Of a DNA stretch of 32,210 bases, positions 1 to 7,355 are shown in pieces. Each line of letters begins with the position of its first letter. Position 1 is the stretch's first letter. A model generated the notes under the pieces. That model searched no databases. It was not told the origin of the DNA and worked only from the letters and a program-made list of their open reading frames with translations. Position numbers and translations under genes: made by a program. The DNA comes from Bacillota bacterium. Its GTDB lineage: Bacteria > Bacillota > Bacilli > Paenibacillales > NBRC-103111. The stretch lies in assembly GCA_023393235.1 (NCBI GenBank), contig JAEWMH010000148.1, positions 1-32,210 of the forward strand, read 5' to 3'.

Positions 1-117
1 ACGTGTTACTCACCCGTCCGCCGCTAGCTTGTCCCCGAAGGGACAAACCCGCTCGACTTGCATGTATTAGGCACGCCGCCAGCGTTCGTCCTGAGCCAGG
101 ATCAAACTCTCCATAAA
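1..117 (-). rRNA. 16S ribosomal RNA, 5' end (partial)
   Basis: On the minus strand the sequence contains the universal 16S 5' segment AGAGTTTGATCCTGGCTCAG (about 110 down to 91), followed by the GGACGAACGCTGGCGGC block and, at the left edge, GGCGGACGGGTGAGTAACAC. Only about the first 117 bases of the gene lie in the window and the rest continues past position 1. The 5' boundary is set by analogy with Bacillus 16S, which begins near TTTAT before GGAGAG. The sequence looks typical of Bacillota. Confidence 0.97.
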
Positions 118-230
118 AGTGGTCCGATGACCGTTATGTTAGAGCTGATTGCTCAATTGTTCAAACGTTTGGCTTCATTGTTTTGCTGCTCGTTGTTCAG
201 TTTTCAAGGAGCTCTTGTCTAGTGCTCTAA
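118..230 (-). other. 16S rRNA leader with boxA-like antitermination/processing segment
   Basis: Between the promoters and the 16S 5' end, the minus strand contains GCTCCTTGAAAACTGAACAA (about 213 to 194). This matches the conserved leader segment found ahead of 16S in Bacillaceae and Paenibacillaceae, which carries the boxA-like signal and takes part in RNase III processing. No coding potential is seen. Confidence 0.7.
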
Positions 231-231
231 A

Positions 232-260
232 ACTTTATCACACCGACTCTATTAATGCAA
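232..260 (-). promoter_or_regulatory. rRNA promoter P2 (sigma-A type)
   Basis: On the minus strand, -35 TTGCAT (260-255), a 17-base spacer and -10 TAAAGT (237-232) precede the rRNA leader. Spacing and position about 115 bases before the 16S 5' end are as expected for a proximal rRNA promoter. Confidence 0.65.
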
Positions 261-324
261 GCATTATTTTTTCGAACCTTGCAGCTTTTTGTCGATGCTG
301 CCGTCTGTTTTGGCGGCGAAATCT

Positions 325-353
325 AATTTATCATGTTTTGCACAAGAAAACAA
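325..353 (-). promoter_or_regulatory. rRNA promoter P1 candidate
   Basis: A second, upstream minus-strand match has -35 TTGTTT (353-348), a 17-base spacer and -10 TAAATT (330-325). Tandem promoters are usual for rRNA operons in Bacillota. The match is weaker than P2. Confidence 0.45.
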
Positions 354-357
354 GAGT

Positions 358-388
358 GAAAAAATGGCTATTTTGTGACGCCATTTAG
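358..388 (-). terminator. Rho-independent terminator after the DUF92 gene
   Basis: The minus strand has a 7-bp stem AAATGGC/GCCATTT with an 11-base loop followed by a T-run. It lies about 85 bases past the DUF92 stop codon and just upstream of the rRNA promoters, so it insulates the two units. The rest of 389-472 shows no further recognisable signal. Confidence 0.6.
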
Positions 389-472
389 TGATCCAACTCT
401 CATTTCGCCAGCGTTCGCAAGGGCAGTCGTTATTCATCGAGTTATGCGCTCGCCCGGGAAATGAAGGATTGG

Positions 473-1315
473 TCATTTCCAGATAATATGAAGAAGATAA
501 ACCAACAGGACCATAAAACCACCGCCAACGGCAGAACTGATGATATTCACGGCATCATTGTTCATCCATCTCCAACCGCGGATCAGGATGGTCTGGCGGG
601 AGCAGTGGCTGTGCCCCTCCACTTCAAGGCTGCACTCCGGGCACCGGTATAAGGCTTGAACACTGGCGCCTAGCAAGGAATCAGCGTTGGAGGCTACCCA
701 GCCTGCAGCTATCGCAGCCGGTATAATCACCCATCTATATGAATCCCCTTCAGGCCCCCAAGATATTGACGAAGAAGATAAACCAGCCAATAGCATGCCC
801 AAAGCACCAATAAACAACCCACCCGCCAAGGAAGCCCCCCAGCCCAACCAACTGACTGCCCCGGAGGTGCCTTTGCTCACCTGCTTACCGGTTAGTATGG
901 AACGGGGTAGCTGTTTGCTCAAACCTCCGATTTCGGTAGCCCAAGTATCCGCGGTAACAGCAGACATCACACCAAGATAAGCTGCCGGCCATACCCACAT
1001 ATCCGGCTTCCAAGCAGCAAACACACAAAGCAAAGCCCCCAGCCCTCCGTTTGCCATGACCTGCCCAGCATCACGCCGGCCTGATTTTTCATATCTGCGT
1101 TCCGCTTGCTCCTTCTTGTGCTTTTTCCATTTGGTCAAGGCCGATGAGGAAATAAAGAAGCCGATCATAAGTCCAAACCAGGGCAAACTTCCTAATGCAT
1201 ACAGAAGAGTACCCACCACTATGGCCGCATAAGCTCCGCTGGACGCCAAGCTTTTTTTCCAATAGGCTGCGCCTGCAATAATCATGCTGCCGGTTAACCC
1301 CAAGAGCCACTCCAT
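473..1315 (-). CDS. DUF92 family integral membrane protein
   Basis: A 280-residue polytopic membrane protein of the DUF92 (TIGR00297) family. The family includes plant VTE6, a phytyl-phosphate kinase, but bacterial members have no settled function. Family-type segments are ADTWATE (about 122-128), the GTSGAVSWLG stretch (about 149-158) and SNADSLLGA (about 209-217). Hydrophobic segments lie near 1-18, 28-58, 90-120, 155-180, 193-208 and 258-277. A loop near 225-238 has a Cys-x2-Cys...His-x2-Cys pattern (C225, C228, H235, C238) that could bind a metal. The start is supported by GGAGG nine bases upstream. Its ATG overlaps the TAA of the upstream ydcF-like gene (TAATG), so the two are translationally coupled. 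Confidence 0.85.
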   Translation of the reverse strand: MEWLLGLTGSMIIAGAAYWKKSLASSGAYAAIVVGTLLYALGSLPWFGLMIGFFISSSALTKWKKHKKEQAERRYEKSGRRDAGQVMANGGLGALLCVFAAWKPDMWVWPAAYLGVMSAVTADTWATEIGGLSKQLPRSILTGKQVSKGTSGAVSWLGWGASLAGGLFIGALGMLLAGLSSSSISWGPEGDSYRWVIIPAAIAAGWVASNADSLLGASVQALYRCPECSLEVEGHSHCSRQTILIRGWRWMNNDAVNIISSAVGGGFMVLLVYLLHIIWK

Positions 1316-2142
1316 TAATCCCGGCCTCCAGACATCTTCCCGAAATTCCTGTCAAATAAATAGCTGTTAATGAAAGCGGCCAATTCCCTTGTATACGCTT
1401 TGGGAATCGTAAATTCCGGCGTCCTGGAGGAATAGCCCGTTACCTGCAAGCCTGCACGTTTAGCCAGCATTTTGGCACGGAGCATATGAAAGTCGTTCGT
1501 TACTATAGTTATAGAAGCCTTCTCCGGGTCGGCCCCCTGTTCTTTCAGAATCTCCTTGCTGAACCAAATATTTTCGGCTGTATCGGTAGAATAAGCTTCG
1601 AGAATAAGCCGGTTTTCCGGAATTCCGCGGGCTACCAGATAACGCTTCATGGCTTCCGCCTCCGACAGGTCCTCTCCCGGCCCTTGGCCGCCTGATAAAA
1701 CAGCGCGTGCTTCCGGATACCGGTTCAAATAGTCTGCCCCCCGGTCCAAACGGTTTTTCAGAGACAAAGAAACGGTTTCCCCCTTGACCCGGGCACCCAG
1801 AATGAGCAGATAGTCCGAGTTCACCGGTTCATTGTTCCGGCCGGTAGTCCAAATAGCTACAAGCAAAACAACGCAAACCACCCCTCCTAATACCACAGCA
1901 GATTGGACAATCCGAAGGAGGACCAGGGCTCTACCCCTGAGTTTGCGGTTCCGCCAACGGAAAATCCAATATCCCACCCCTGCCATAAGCAGTCCGACCA
2001 TAAGCTGAAGCATATTCCAGGTATCCCGTTCCCAGCCCCTGGTGAATCCGGTCAAGTAGTAGAGACTATGAGACAAGCCCGCAATAATAATGAGCAGACC
2101 GAAAGCGCCAAGAACAACGGCTCTGCGGTTTTCAAACTTCAT
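1315..2142 (-). CDS. YdcF family (DUF218) membrane protein
   Basis: A 275-residue protein with three N-terminal membrane segments (about 7-28, 45-62, 78-100) and a DUF218 domain from about 108 to 265. DUF218 signatures visible are the DYLLILGA strand, the NRLDRGADYLN helix, the VLSGGQGPGEDLSEAEAM stretch with the acidic residues of the active pocket, and IVTNDFHMLRA near the end. The family is linked to envelope processes (SanA, ElyC, YdcF), but the substrate here is unknown. The start has a purine-rich GGGGGAA ribosome binding site. It is the first gene of a two-gene operon with the DUF92 gene. Confidence 0.85.
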   Translation of the reverse strand: MKFENRRAVVLGAFGLLIIIAGLSHSLYYLTGFTRGWERDTWNMLQLMVGLLMAGVGYWIFRWRNRKLRGRALVLLRIVQSAVVLGGVVCVVLLVAIWTTGRNNEPVNSDYLLILGARVKGETVSLSLKNRLDRGADYLNRYPEARAVLSGGQGPGEDLSEAEAMKRYLVARGIPENRLILEAYSTDTAENIWFSKEILKEQGADPEKASITIVTNDFHMLRAKMLAKRAGLQVTGYSSRTPEFTIPKAYTRELAAFINSYLFDRNFGKMSGGRD

Positions 2143-2293
2143 ATCGAATGTTCCCCCATTTTAAAATGCCTTGGATTTTTAATGTAATTAATCCTTAATC
2201 CCATAAAATACAAATCTGTTTGGCCAGTGAATGTCCTGACCTAACCAGTATAGAAAAACCTGGCGGACTAGGCAACCGGATCCCATTTTGCCA

Positions 2294-2334
2294 CAAAAAA
2301 AGGACGACAGCCACAATGAGCTGTTCATCCTTTT
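2294..2334 (-). terminator. Rho-independent terminator after hydF
   Basis: The minus strand has a stem AAGGAtGaACAGC pairing with GCTGTcGtCCTT, followed by seven Ts. It starts about 15 bases past the hydF stop codon and closes the maturation end of the hydrogenase cluster. Confidence 0.85.
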
Positions 2335-2349
2335 ACAATGGCGTTACTC

Positions 2350-3552
2350 TTAATACACAACCTCGGGACAGGTCCGGTCTAACAATCCTTTCAAATAAGC
2401 GCTGACAAGGCCGTAATTGGTAAACGGCACACGCTGGGCTTCGGATCTGGCCATCCGTGCCATCAGCTGCTTGCGGCTGAAGGAGCATGCGTTGCAGTGG
2501 AGAATCATTTTGTAGGGAGTCAAGTCAGCCGGAAAATCCAGTCCCGAAACCACATCAATCAATAAAGCCCCCCCTGCCTTCCGGTGCAGCTGCTCCGGCA
2601 GCAGCCTTCGTGATGTCTCCCCTTGAGTTTCATGGACTTTGCAGGCCTCGGCAATCAAGACCCGGTCCCCAGGCCTCAGCGAGTCTACAGCCCTGGCTCC
2701 GTCGATCAGCATCTGCAGATTCCCCTTCTGTCTGGCCAGCAAAAGGGAAAAGGTTGTCACCGTGCTGGAGGCGGGTGCGGCCGCACAGGCGGCCTCCAGC
2801 AGCTCAGGGTCGGTAATAATGAGCTCCGGCGCCTTGTTCAGATAGGCCAGTGTGGGAACCAGCTCCGTTTCTGTTACACTGATGGAAGCGGCGCCTTGAT
2901 CAAGGATATCCCTGATAATCTGGCTGTGGATATTCGGCAGTCTGAAACGGGGGGCCTTCATTTCATCTTCCGTTACCAGCAGCACCAGATCCCGCGGCTT
3001 TACCAAATCACCTACAATGGTGTCACGCTCAAACTCAAGAGGAGCTGTCCGCCGGATGGACTGCCTGACCCGGTTGATATTCACCCGGTTGGAAGCACTG
3101 ATTTTGACCAGCGGGATTTCATCGAATTGCACCCGGATCGGCTCGGCATCCACATAGCGGTCATCAATCCGGTTGATGATGCCCAATACAGGAATATGAC
3201 GGTTGGCCAATTCCTTGTACCACCGTTTCTCAAGCGTATAATCTTCATTGGTATCCATAAACATCAGGAGGGCCAGATCTGTCTGGTCCATAACCTCCAG
3301 CAGCTTCCGGCTGCGGATTCCGCCCTGCTCAGAATGCTCATTGTCCTCGAAGCCGGCAGTATCGATAAGTACAACGGGACCTACAGGGTCAAGCTCCATC
3401 GGATAAAACAAAGGTTCCTGGGTCGTGCCCGGAGAATCGGCAACTGCAGAAGCATCCGCTCCTGCAAGCGCATTCAATAATGTGGACTTGCCGATATTCT
3501 TCCGGCCAAACAGGGCAACATGCAGCCGATTGCCTGAGGTCGTTTTACTCAT
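2350..3552 (-). CDS. hydF: [FeFe]-hydrogenase H-cluster maturation GTPase HydF
   Basis: A 400-residue GTPase scaffold on which the 2Fe subcluster of the H-cluster is carried and then passed to apo-HydA. The P-loop is GRKNIGKS (16-23), G3 is DTAG (64-67) and the G4-like motif is NRID (127-130). The C-terminal cluster-binding domain has the family pattern Cys-x-His...His-Cys-x2-Cys (C304, H307, H352, C353, C356). Length is normal. The ATG at 3552 is chosen because AAGGAG lies eight bases before it; a GTG at 3561 would overlap that site. It is separated by 150 bases from hydG and preceded by a Rex-like site, so it may have its own promoter. It is the last gene before a strong terminator. Confidence 0.96.
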   Translation of the reverse strand: MSKTTSGNRLHVALFGRKNIGKSTLLNALAGADASAVADSPGTTQEPLFYPMELDPVGPVVLIDTAGFEDNEHSEQGGIRSRKLLEVMDQTDLALLMFMDTNEDYTLEKRWYKELANRHIPVLGIINRIDDRYVDAEPIRVQFDEIPLVKISASNRVNINRVRQSIRRTAPLEFERDTIVGDLVKPRDLVLLVTEDEMKAPRFRLPNIHSQIIRDILDQGAASISVTETELVPTLAYLNKAPELIITDPELLEAACAAAPASSTVTTFSLLLARQKGNLQMLIDGARAVDSLRPGDRVLIAEACKVHETQGETSRRLLPEQLHRKAGGALLIDVVSGLDFPADLTPYKMILHCNACSFSRKQLMARMARSEAQRVPFTNYGLVSAYLKGLLDRTCPEVVY

Positions 3553-3600
3553 CACTCTCACTCCTTCTCTTGGATAAAATCAGCTTGCTTACGACAGATT

Positions 3601-3618
3601 TCGTGAATGTTTTCACAT
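3601..3618 (-). promoter_or_regulatory. Candidate Rex operator upstream of hydF
   Basis: The minus strand reads ATGTGAAAACATTCACGA, an inverted repeat fitting the Rex pattern TTGTGAA-N4-TTCACAA at 12 of 14 defined positions. It lies in the 150-base hydG-hydF gap, 48 bases before the hydF start. Rex represses fermentation genes when NADH is low relative to NAD+. No convincing -10/-35 pair is seen next to it, so binding is an inference. Confidence 0.45.
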
Positions 3619-3702
3619 TCAGGAGTGCAAAAATCTGAAGTTTATTGTAAACGGGGCTATTGCATAGGCAGCCAACCGCCCCGTATACCATTTCTTTCTA
3701 TC

Positions 3703-5142
3703 CTAAAATCTCAAGTCCCGTTCTCCCGCCTCAATGCGCTCCATACGGGATACAGCCGCTTTTCTGGCCGCTTCCTTGGGGATGCCCTTCAGGCTTTCTT
3801 CAATAACACGATTGCCCAGTTCCTTGGCTTCTTCATCGCCATAATCCAGAAGAAACTCCTTAAAGGTCAACAAGGCATTCGGCTCACAGACGTTCTGGAT
3901 TTGGCCGGATTTGGCCAACCGCATAAACCGGTCGCCAGTCCGCCCTTCTCGATAGCAAGCTGTGCAATAGCTGGGCAGATAACCGCCTTCGCAGAGGCTC
4001 TTGACAATTTCCATAGGTGAACGGTGATCACCGATTTCGAACTGTGGCTTCTCGTCTTGGTTATGCAGGCGGTATTCCTCCACATAACCGCCCACCCCCG
4101 TACAGGAGCCGGCACTGATTTGGGACACACCCAATGCCAAAACCTCATCCCGGAAGCCCGCTTCCTCTCTAGTGGAAAGAATCATGCCCGCGTAAGGTAC
4201 AGCAAGCCGGAGAACAGCAACAATCTGCTTAAACTCCTCGTCGGACACCAGATGGGGATACGTATCCAGATTAACCCCTTCTGCTGCACGCATTCTCGGC
4301 ACTGATACGGTATGCGGCCCAACACCGAAGGATTCCTCCAAGTGCTCGGCATGCATCAGCATAGCGATGGTTTCATATTTATAGTCGTACAGCCCGTACA
4401 GAACACCAACACCCACATCATCAATCCCGCCCTGCATCGCACGGTGCATAGCGGTCGTATGCCAGTTGTAGTCATGTTTAGGTCCTTGGGGATGGTGTTT
4501 TTCGTAGGTTGGTTTATGATATGATTCCTGGAATAAAATATAGGTGCCGATTTCGGCATCCCGCAGCTTCTCGTAATCCTCCACTGTCGTGGCGGCAATA
4601 TTCACATTGATTCTGCGGATGCTTCCATTGCTGACCTTCACGGAATAGATTTTCCGGATACACTCCAGGATGTACTCCATGGAGCAGTTTTTCGGATCCT
4701 CTCCCACTTCCAGGGCAATCCGCTTATGACCTAAGGACTGGAGCACCTCTACTTCCTTCTCTAATTCCTCCATGGTCAGCTTGCGCCGTTTGAAGTCGGT
4801 GTTAGAATGCTTGTAGCCGCAATAATCACAGTTATTGACACAATAATTGCTTACATACAACGGTGCAAAAATAACAATGCGCTTGCCGTAAATTTTTTCT
4901 TTGATTTCCTTGGCCGCCGCAAAAATACGGCTCCAGATTCCTTCATCCCTCACATGCAGCAGCACAGCCGCTTCCTGGTGGGTTAATCCCGTACAACTCC
5001 TCGCTTTGTCCAACAGTCCGTTAATGTACGTGCTGTCGGCTGCCAGTGCCTTCCCCTTCTCGATGGCATCCACAATCTCATGATTCCGGATGACCTCATC
5101 CGCATGAAAAACCCGCAATTCTTCCGTTTTTACCTCTTCCAT
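3703..5142 (-). CDS. hydG: [FeFe]-hydrogenase H-cluster radical SAM maturase HydG
   Basis: A 479-residue radical SAM tyrosine lyase that cleaves tyrosine and makes the CO- and CN-bearing iron synthon for the H-cluster. The SAM-cluster motif Cys-x3-Cys-x2-Cys is at C101, C105, C108 (CVNNCDYC). The C-terminal auxiliary-cluster motif Cys-x2-Cys-x22-Cys is at C393, C396, C419; this exact spacing separates HydG from thiamine ThiH and from HydE. The ATG at 5142 is preceded by GGGAGGG at good distance; the open frame extends 17 codons upstream but without an RBS. It lies between the TM1266-type gene and hydF. Confidence 0.97.
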   Translation of the reverse strand: MEEVKTEELRVFHADEVIRNHEIVDAIEKGKALAADSTYINGLLDKARSCTGLTHQEAAVLLHVRDEGIWSRIFAAAKEIKEKIYGKRIVIFAPLYVSNYCVNNCDYCGYKHSNTDFKRRKLTMEELEKEVEVLQSLGHKRIALEVGEDPKNCSMEYILECIRKIYSVKVSNGSIRRINVNIAATTVEDYEKLRDAEIGTYILFQESYHKPTYEKHHPQGPKHDYNWHTTAMHRAMQGGIDDVGVGVLYGLYDYKYETIAMLMHAEHLEESFGVGPHTVSVPRMRAAEGVNLDTYPHLVSDEEFKQIVAVLRLAVPYAGMILSTREEAGFRDEVLALGVSQISAGSCTGVGGYVEEYRLHNQDEKPQFEIGDHRSPMEIVKSLCEGGYLPSYCTACYREGRTGDRFMRLAKSGQIQNVCEPNALLTFKEFLLDYGDEEAKELGNRVIEESLKGIPKEAARKAAVSRMERIEAGERDLRF

Positions 5143-5245
5143 GGTTATACCCTCCCGTCTATAAAGAGACACTCCGCTGCCCTGAAATAACATGGGCTTT
5201 TTTCCGGCAAACGCCCTGCGAAAACGATGTGACGGCGGACAACTT

Positions 5246-5494
5246 TTAACGCTTATTCATAACCGACTTGACATTGATGCCTTCAATTTTGCCCAGCTTG
5301 CCGGTTAATGAACTGATTTCGTCTGATGTCGCATCCACAACAAGGGTGATGACGGCGGAAATACCGCGTTCTTTATAGGGAAGGCCCATTCTGCCGATAA
5401 TGACGTCCATGCTGTCATGCAGAATAGCATTGACCTTGGCAACCCCATCAAATTCTAGAACAATGATATTTATGACACCGATTCTCTTGCTCAT
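5246..5494 (-). CDS. TM1266 family iron-only hydrogenase system putative regulator
   Basis: An 82-residue protein with the ferredoxin-like/ACT-like beta-alpha-beta pattern of the TM1266 family, which recurs in [FeFe]-hydrogenase maturation clusters and is annotated as a putative regulator. The first strand begins RIGVINIIV (4-12), then a helix to about 30, GRMGLPYKERGISAVITLVVDA (about 34-55), a helix, and a last strand INVKSVM (73-79). The family lacks a proven function. The ATG at 5494 follows GAGGGGGAAA and is preferred over in-frame upstream starts. It sits 103 bases after hydA, with a strong hairpin in the gap, and 103 bases before hydG. Confidence 0.85.
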   Translation of the reverse strand: MSKRIGVINIIVLEFDGVAKVNAILHDSMDVIIGRMGLPYKERGISAVITLVVDATSDEISSLTGKLGKIEGINVKSVMNKR

Positions 5495-5550
5495 GCAAGA
5501 TTTCCCCCTCATGCTTAGACTCATCCTTGCAATTAGGTATAGACTTATCC

Positions 5551-5578
5551 GCCGGCCCCGGAACACTCCAGGACCGGC
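5551..5578 (-). other. GC-rich intercistronic stem-loop between hydA and the TM1266-type gene
   Basis: Twelve bases (5551-5562) pair with 5567-5578 around a four-base loop; on the minus strand two of the pairs are G-U. No T-run follows, so it is not a standard terminator. It may be an RNA-processing or 3'-protective hairpin that sets hydA above the downstream maturase genes. Confidence 0.6.
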
Positions 5579-5597
5579 CGATGGTTAGTTCGTTATC

Positions 5598-7337
5598 TTA
5601 ATGCTTAGCCCGCTTCACATAATGGGTGTGCAGCAGCTCATGGGCAAGATGTCCGTTGGGTTTGCCCAGGAATTCGGAATACAGCATTTGGATATACGGA
5701 TTCTTATGGGACTTGCGGAATTGCAGGGATTGATCCTCTTCATAGATAGCCTTGGCCCGCTCCTGCTTCACATTAACAGCTGTTTGGGTCTTAGCATTCA
5801 CGATAGGCTGTCCGCCGCCGGTGACACATCCGCCGGGGCAAGCCATCACCTCGATGAAGTCATAATGCTTCTCGCCGGATTGAATCAGCTCCATGACCTG
5901 ACGGGCGTTGCCCAAGCCGTGGATAACCGCTGTTTTGATCTTCTTGCCGTTGGGCAGTTCCAGCTCGTTCTCCTTGATGCCGTCCAGACCCCGGACCGCG
6001 TTATATTCGATGGCATCCAGGTCCTTGCCGGCCAGGATTTCGTATACGGTACGCAAAGCCGCTTCAGCCACGCCGCCGGTTGCCCCGAAAATAGCACCTG
6101 CGCCGGAACCGAGACCAAGCGGGTTATCGAAGGTATCCCCGGTCAGATTGCGGAAGTCGATGCCGGCTTCCTTGATCATTTGGGCCAGCTCACGGGTAGT
6201 CAGGACATAATCCACATCCTGGAGACCTTCGCTGGAGAGCTCCTCGCGTTCGCCTTCGAACTTCTTGGCGGTACAAGGCATGATAGATACGTTAACGATG
6301 GACTTGGGATCAACGCCTTCCTTCTGGGCAAAGTAGGACTTGATCATCGCCCCTTCCATTTGGTGGGGGGATTTGCAGGTGGAGAGATTATCCAGCATAT
6401 CCGGGAAGTTATGCTCCATGAATTTCACCCAGCCCGGACAGCAGGAGGTCATTAAAGGCAGATTTTCGCCGGAGGTCAGCCGGGAGATCAGCTCGGTGCC
6501 CTCTTCCATGATGGTCAGGTCAGCGGCAAAGTTGGTGTCGAACACCTTGTCGAAGCCCAGCTTGCGCAGAGCAGCTACCATTTTGCCGGTGACACGGGTG
6601 CCCATGGGATAGCCGAACTCCTCTCCCAACGCCACACGGATGGCGGGAGCAGCCTGCACCACCACATATTTAGTCGGATCGGACAGAGCCTTCCACACAT
6701 CATGGGTGTTATCGCGTTCGGTCAGCGCACCTACAGGACAAGCGGAGATACATTGTCCGCAGTTGACACAGTTGGTTTCGCCGATGGGACGGTCATAGGC
6801 GGTAGTCACCTTGGTTTCAAATCCGCGGTGTGCAAAGCCGATGGCATGTACCGTCTGGACATTGCTGCAGGCGCCGATACAGCGTCCGCAGAGAATACAC
6901 TTCTCGGAATCCCGGACAATGGATGCGGAGGAATGGTCAATGCCGGTTTTGGATTTGGCTCCCTGGAACCGGATTGTACGGACGTTCAAGTCCTTGGAAA
7001 CGGATTGCAGCTCGCAGTTTTCGCTGCGGTTGCAAGTGGTGCATTCCCGGTTATGGTCGGAGAGCAGGAGCTCCACAACAGTTCTGCGGGCGTCCCGTAC
7101 CTTCTTGGTATTGGTTTGAATTTTCATGTTGGGTTCAGCCTTCAGCGTACAGGACGCGATCAGGCGAGGCCCTACCTCCACTACGCAAACGCGGCAGCTG
7201 GAGGATTCACAAACGCCCTTCAAGTGGCACAGGGTCGGAATTTCAATGCCCACATCACGCGCCGCTTCCAGCACGGTTGTGCCTTTGTCCACTTCCATCT
7301 CGATGCCGTCTATTGTAAGTTTAACTTTTTCCACCAT
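5598..7337 (-). CDS. hydA: NADH-dependent [FeFe]-hydrogenase catalytic subunit HydA (group A, trimeric type)
   Basis: A 579-residue catalytic subunit that reduces protons or oxidises H2. Domains in order: plant-type [2Fe-2S] with C37, C48, C51, C63; His-Cys3 [4Fe-4S] with H95, C99, C102, C108; two-cluster ferredoxin domain with C147/150/153/157 and C190/193/196/200; and the H-cluster domain. The last has motif L1 TSCCPGW (297-303), L2 MPC (353-355, in SIMPCTAKKFE) and L3 EVMACPGGC (496-504), so all H-cluster cysteine ligands (C300, C355, C500, C504) are present. It ends with the small-subunit-like helical segment and lacks the extra C-terminal [2Fe-2S] domain of the Thermotoga enzyme. The ATG at 7337 follows AGAGG by five bases; a GTG lies two codons upstream. 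Partner of HydB and HydC. Confidence 0.97.
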   Translation of the reverse strand: MVEKVKLTIDGIEMEVDKGTTVLEAARDVGIEIPTLCHLKGVCESSSCRVCVVEVGPRLIASCTLKAEPNMKIQTNTKKVRDARRTVVELLLSDHNRECTTCNRSENCELQSVSKDLNVRTIRFQGAKSKTGIDHSSASIVRDSEKCILCGRCIGACSNVQTVHAIGFAHRGFETKVTTAYDRPIGETNCVNCGQCISACPVGALTERDNTHDVWKALSDPTKYVVVQAAPAIRVALGEEFGYPMGTRVTGKMVAALRKLGFDKVFDTNFAADLTIMEEGTELISRLTSGENLPLMTSCCPGWVKFMEHNFPDMLDNLSTCKSPHQMEGAMIKSYFAQKEGVDPKSIVNVSIMPCTAKKFEGEREELSSEGLQDVDYVLTTRELAQMIKEAGIDFRNLTGDTFDNPLGLGSGAGAIFGATGGVAEAALRTVYEILAGKDLDAIEYNAVRGLDGIKENELELPNGKKIKTAVIHGLGNARQVMELIQSGEKHYDFIEVMACPGGCVTGGGQPIVNAKTQTAVNVKQERAKAIYEEDQSLQFRKSHKNPYIQMLYSEFLGKPNGHLAHELLHTHYVKRAKH

Positions 7338-7355
7338 AGTCACCTCTTCCCTTCC

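Noticed and set aside
407..418. CGCCAGCGTTCG string identical to part of the 16S gene at 78-89
   Set aside because: Only 12 bases are shared and the flanks differ, so it is not a 16S fragment or duplication.
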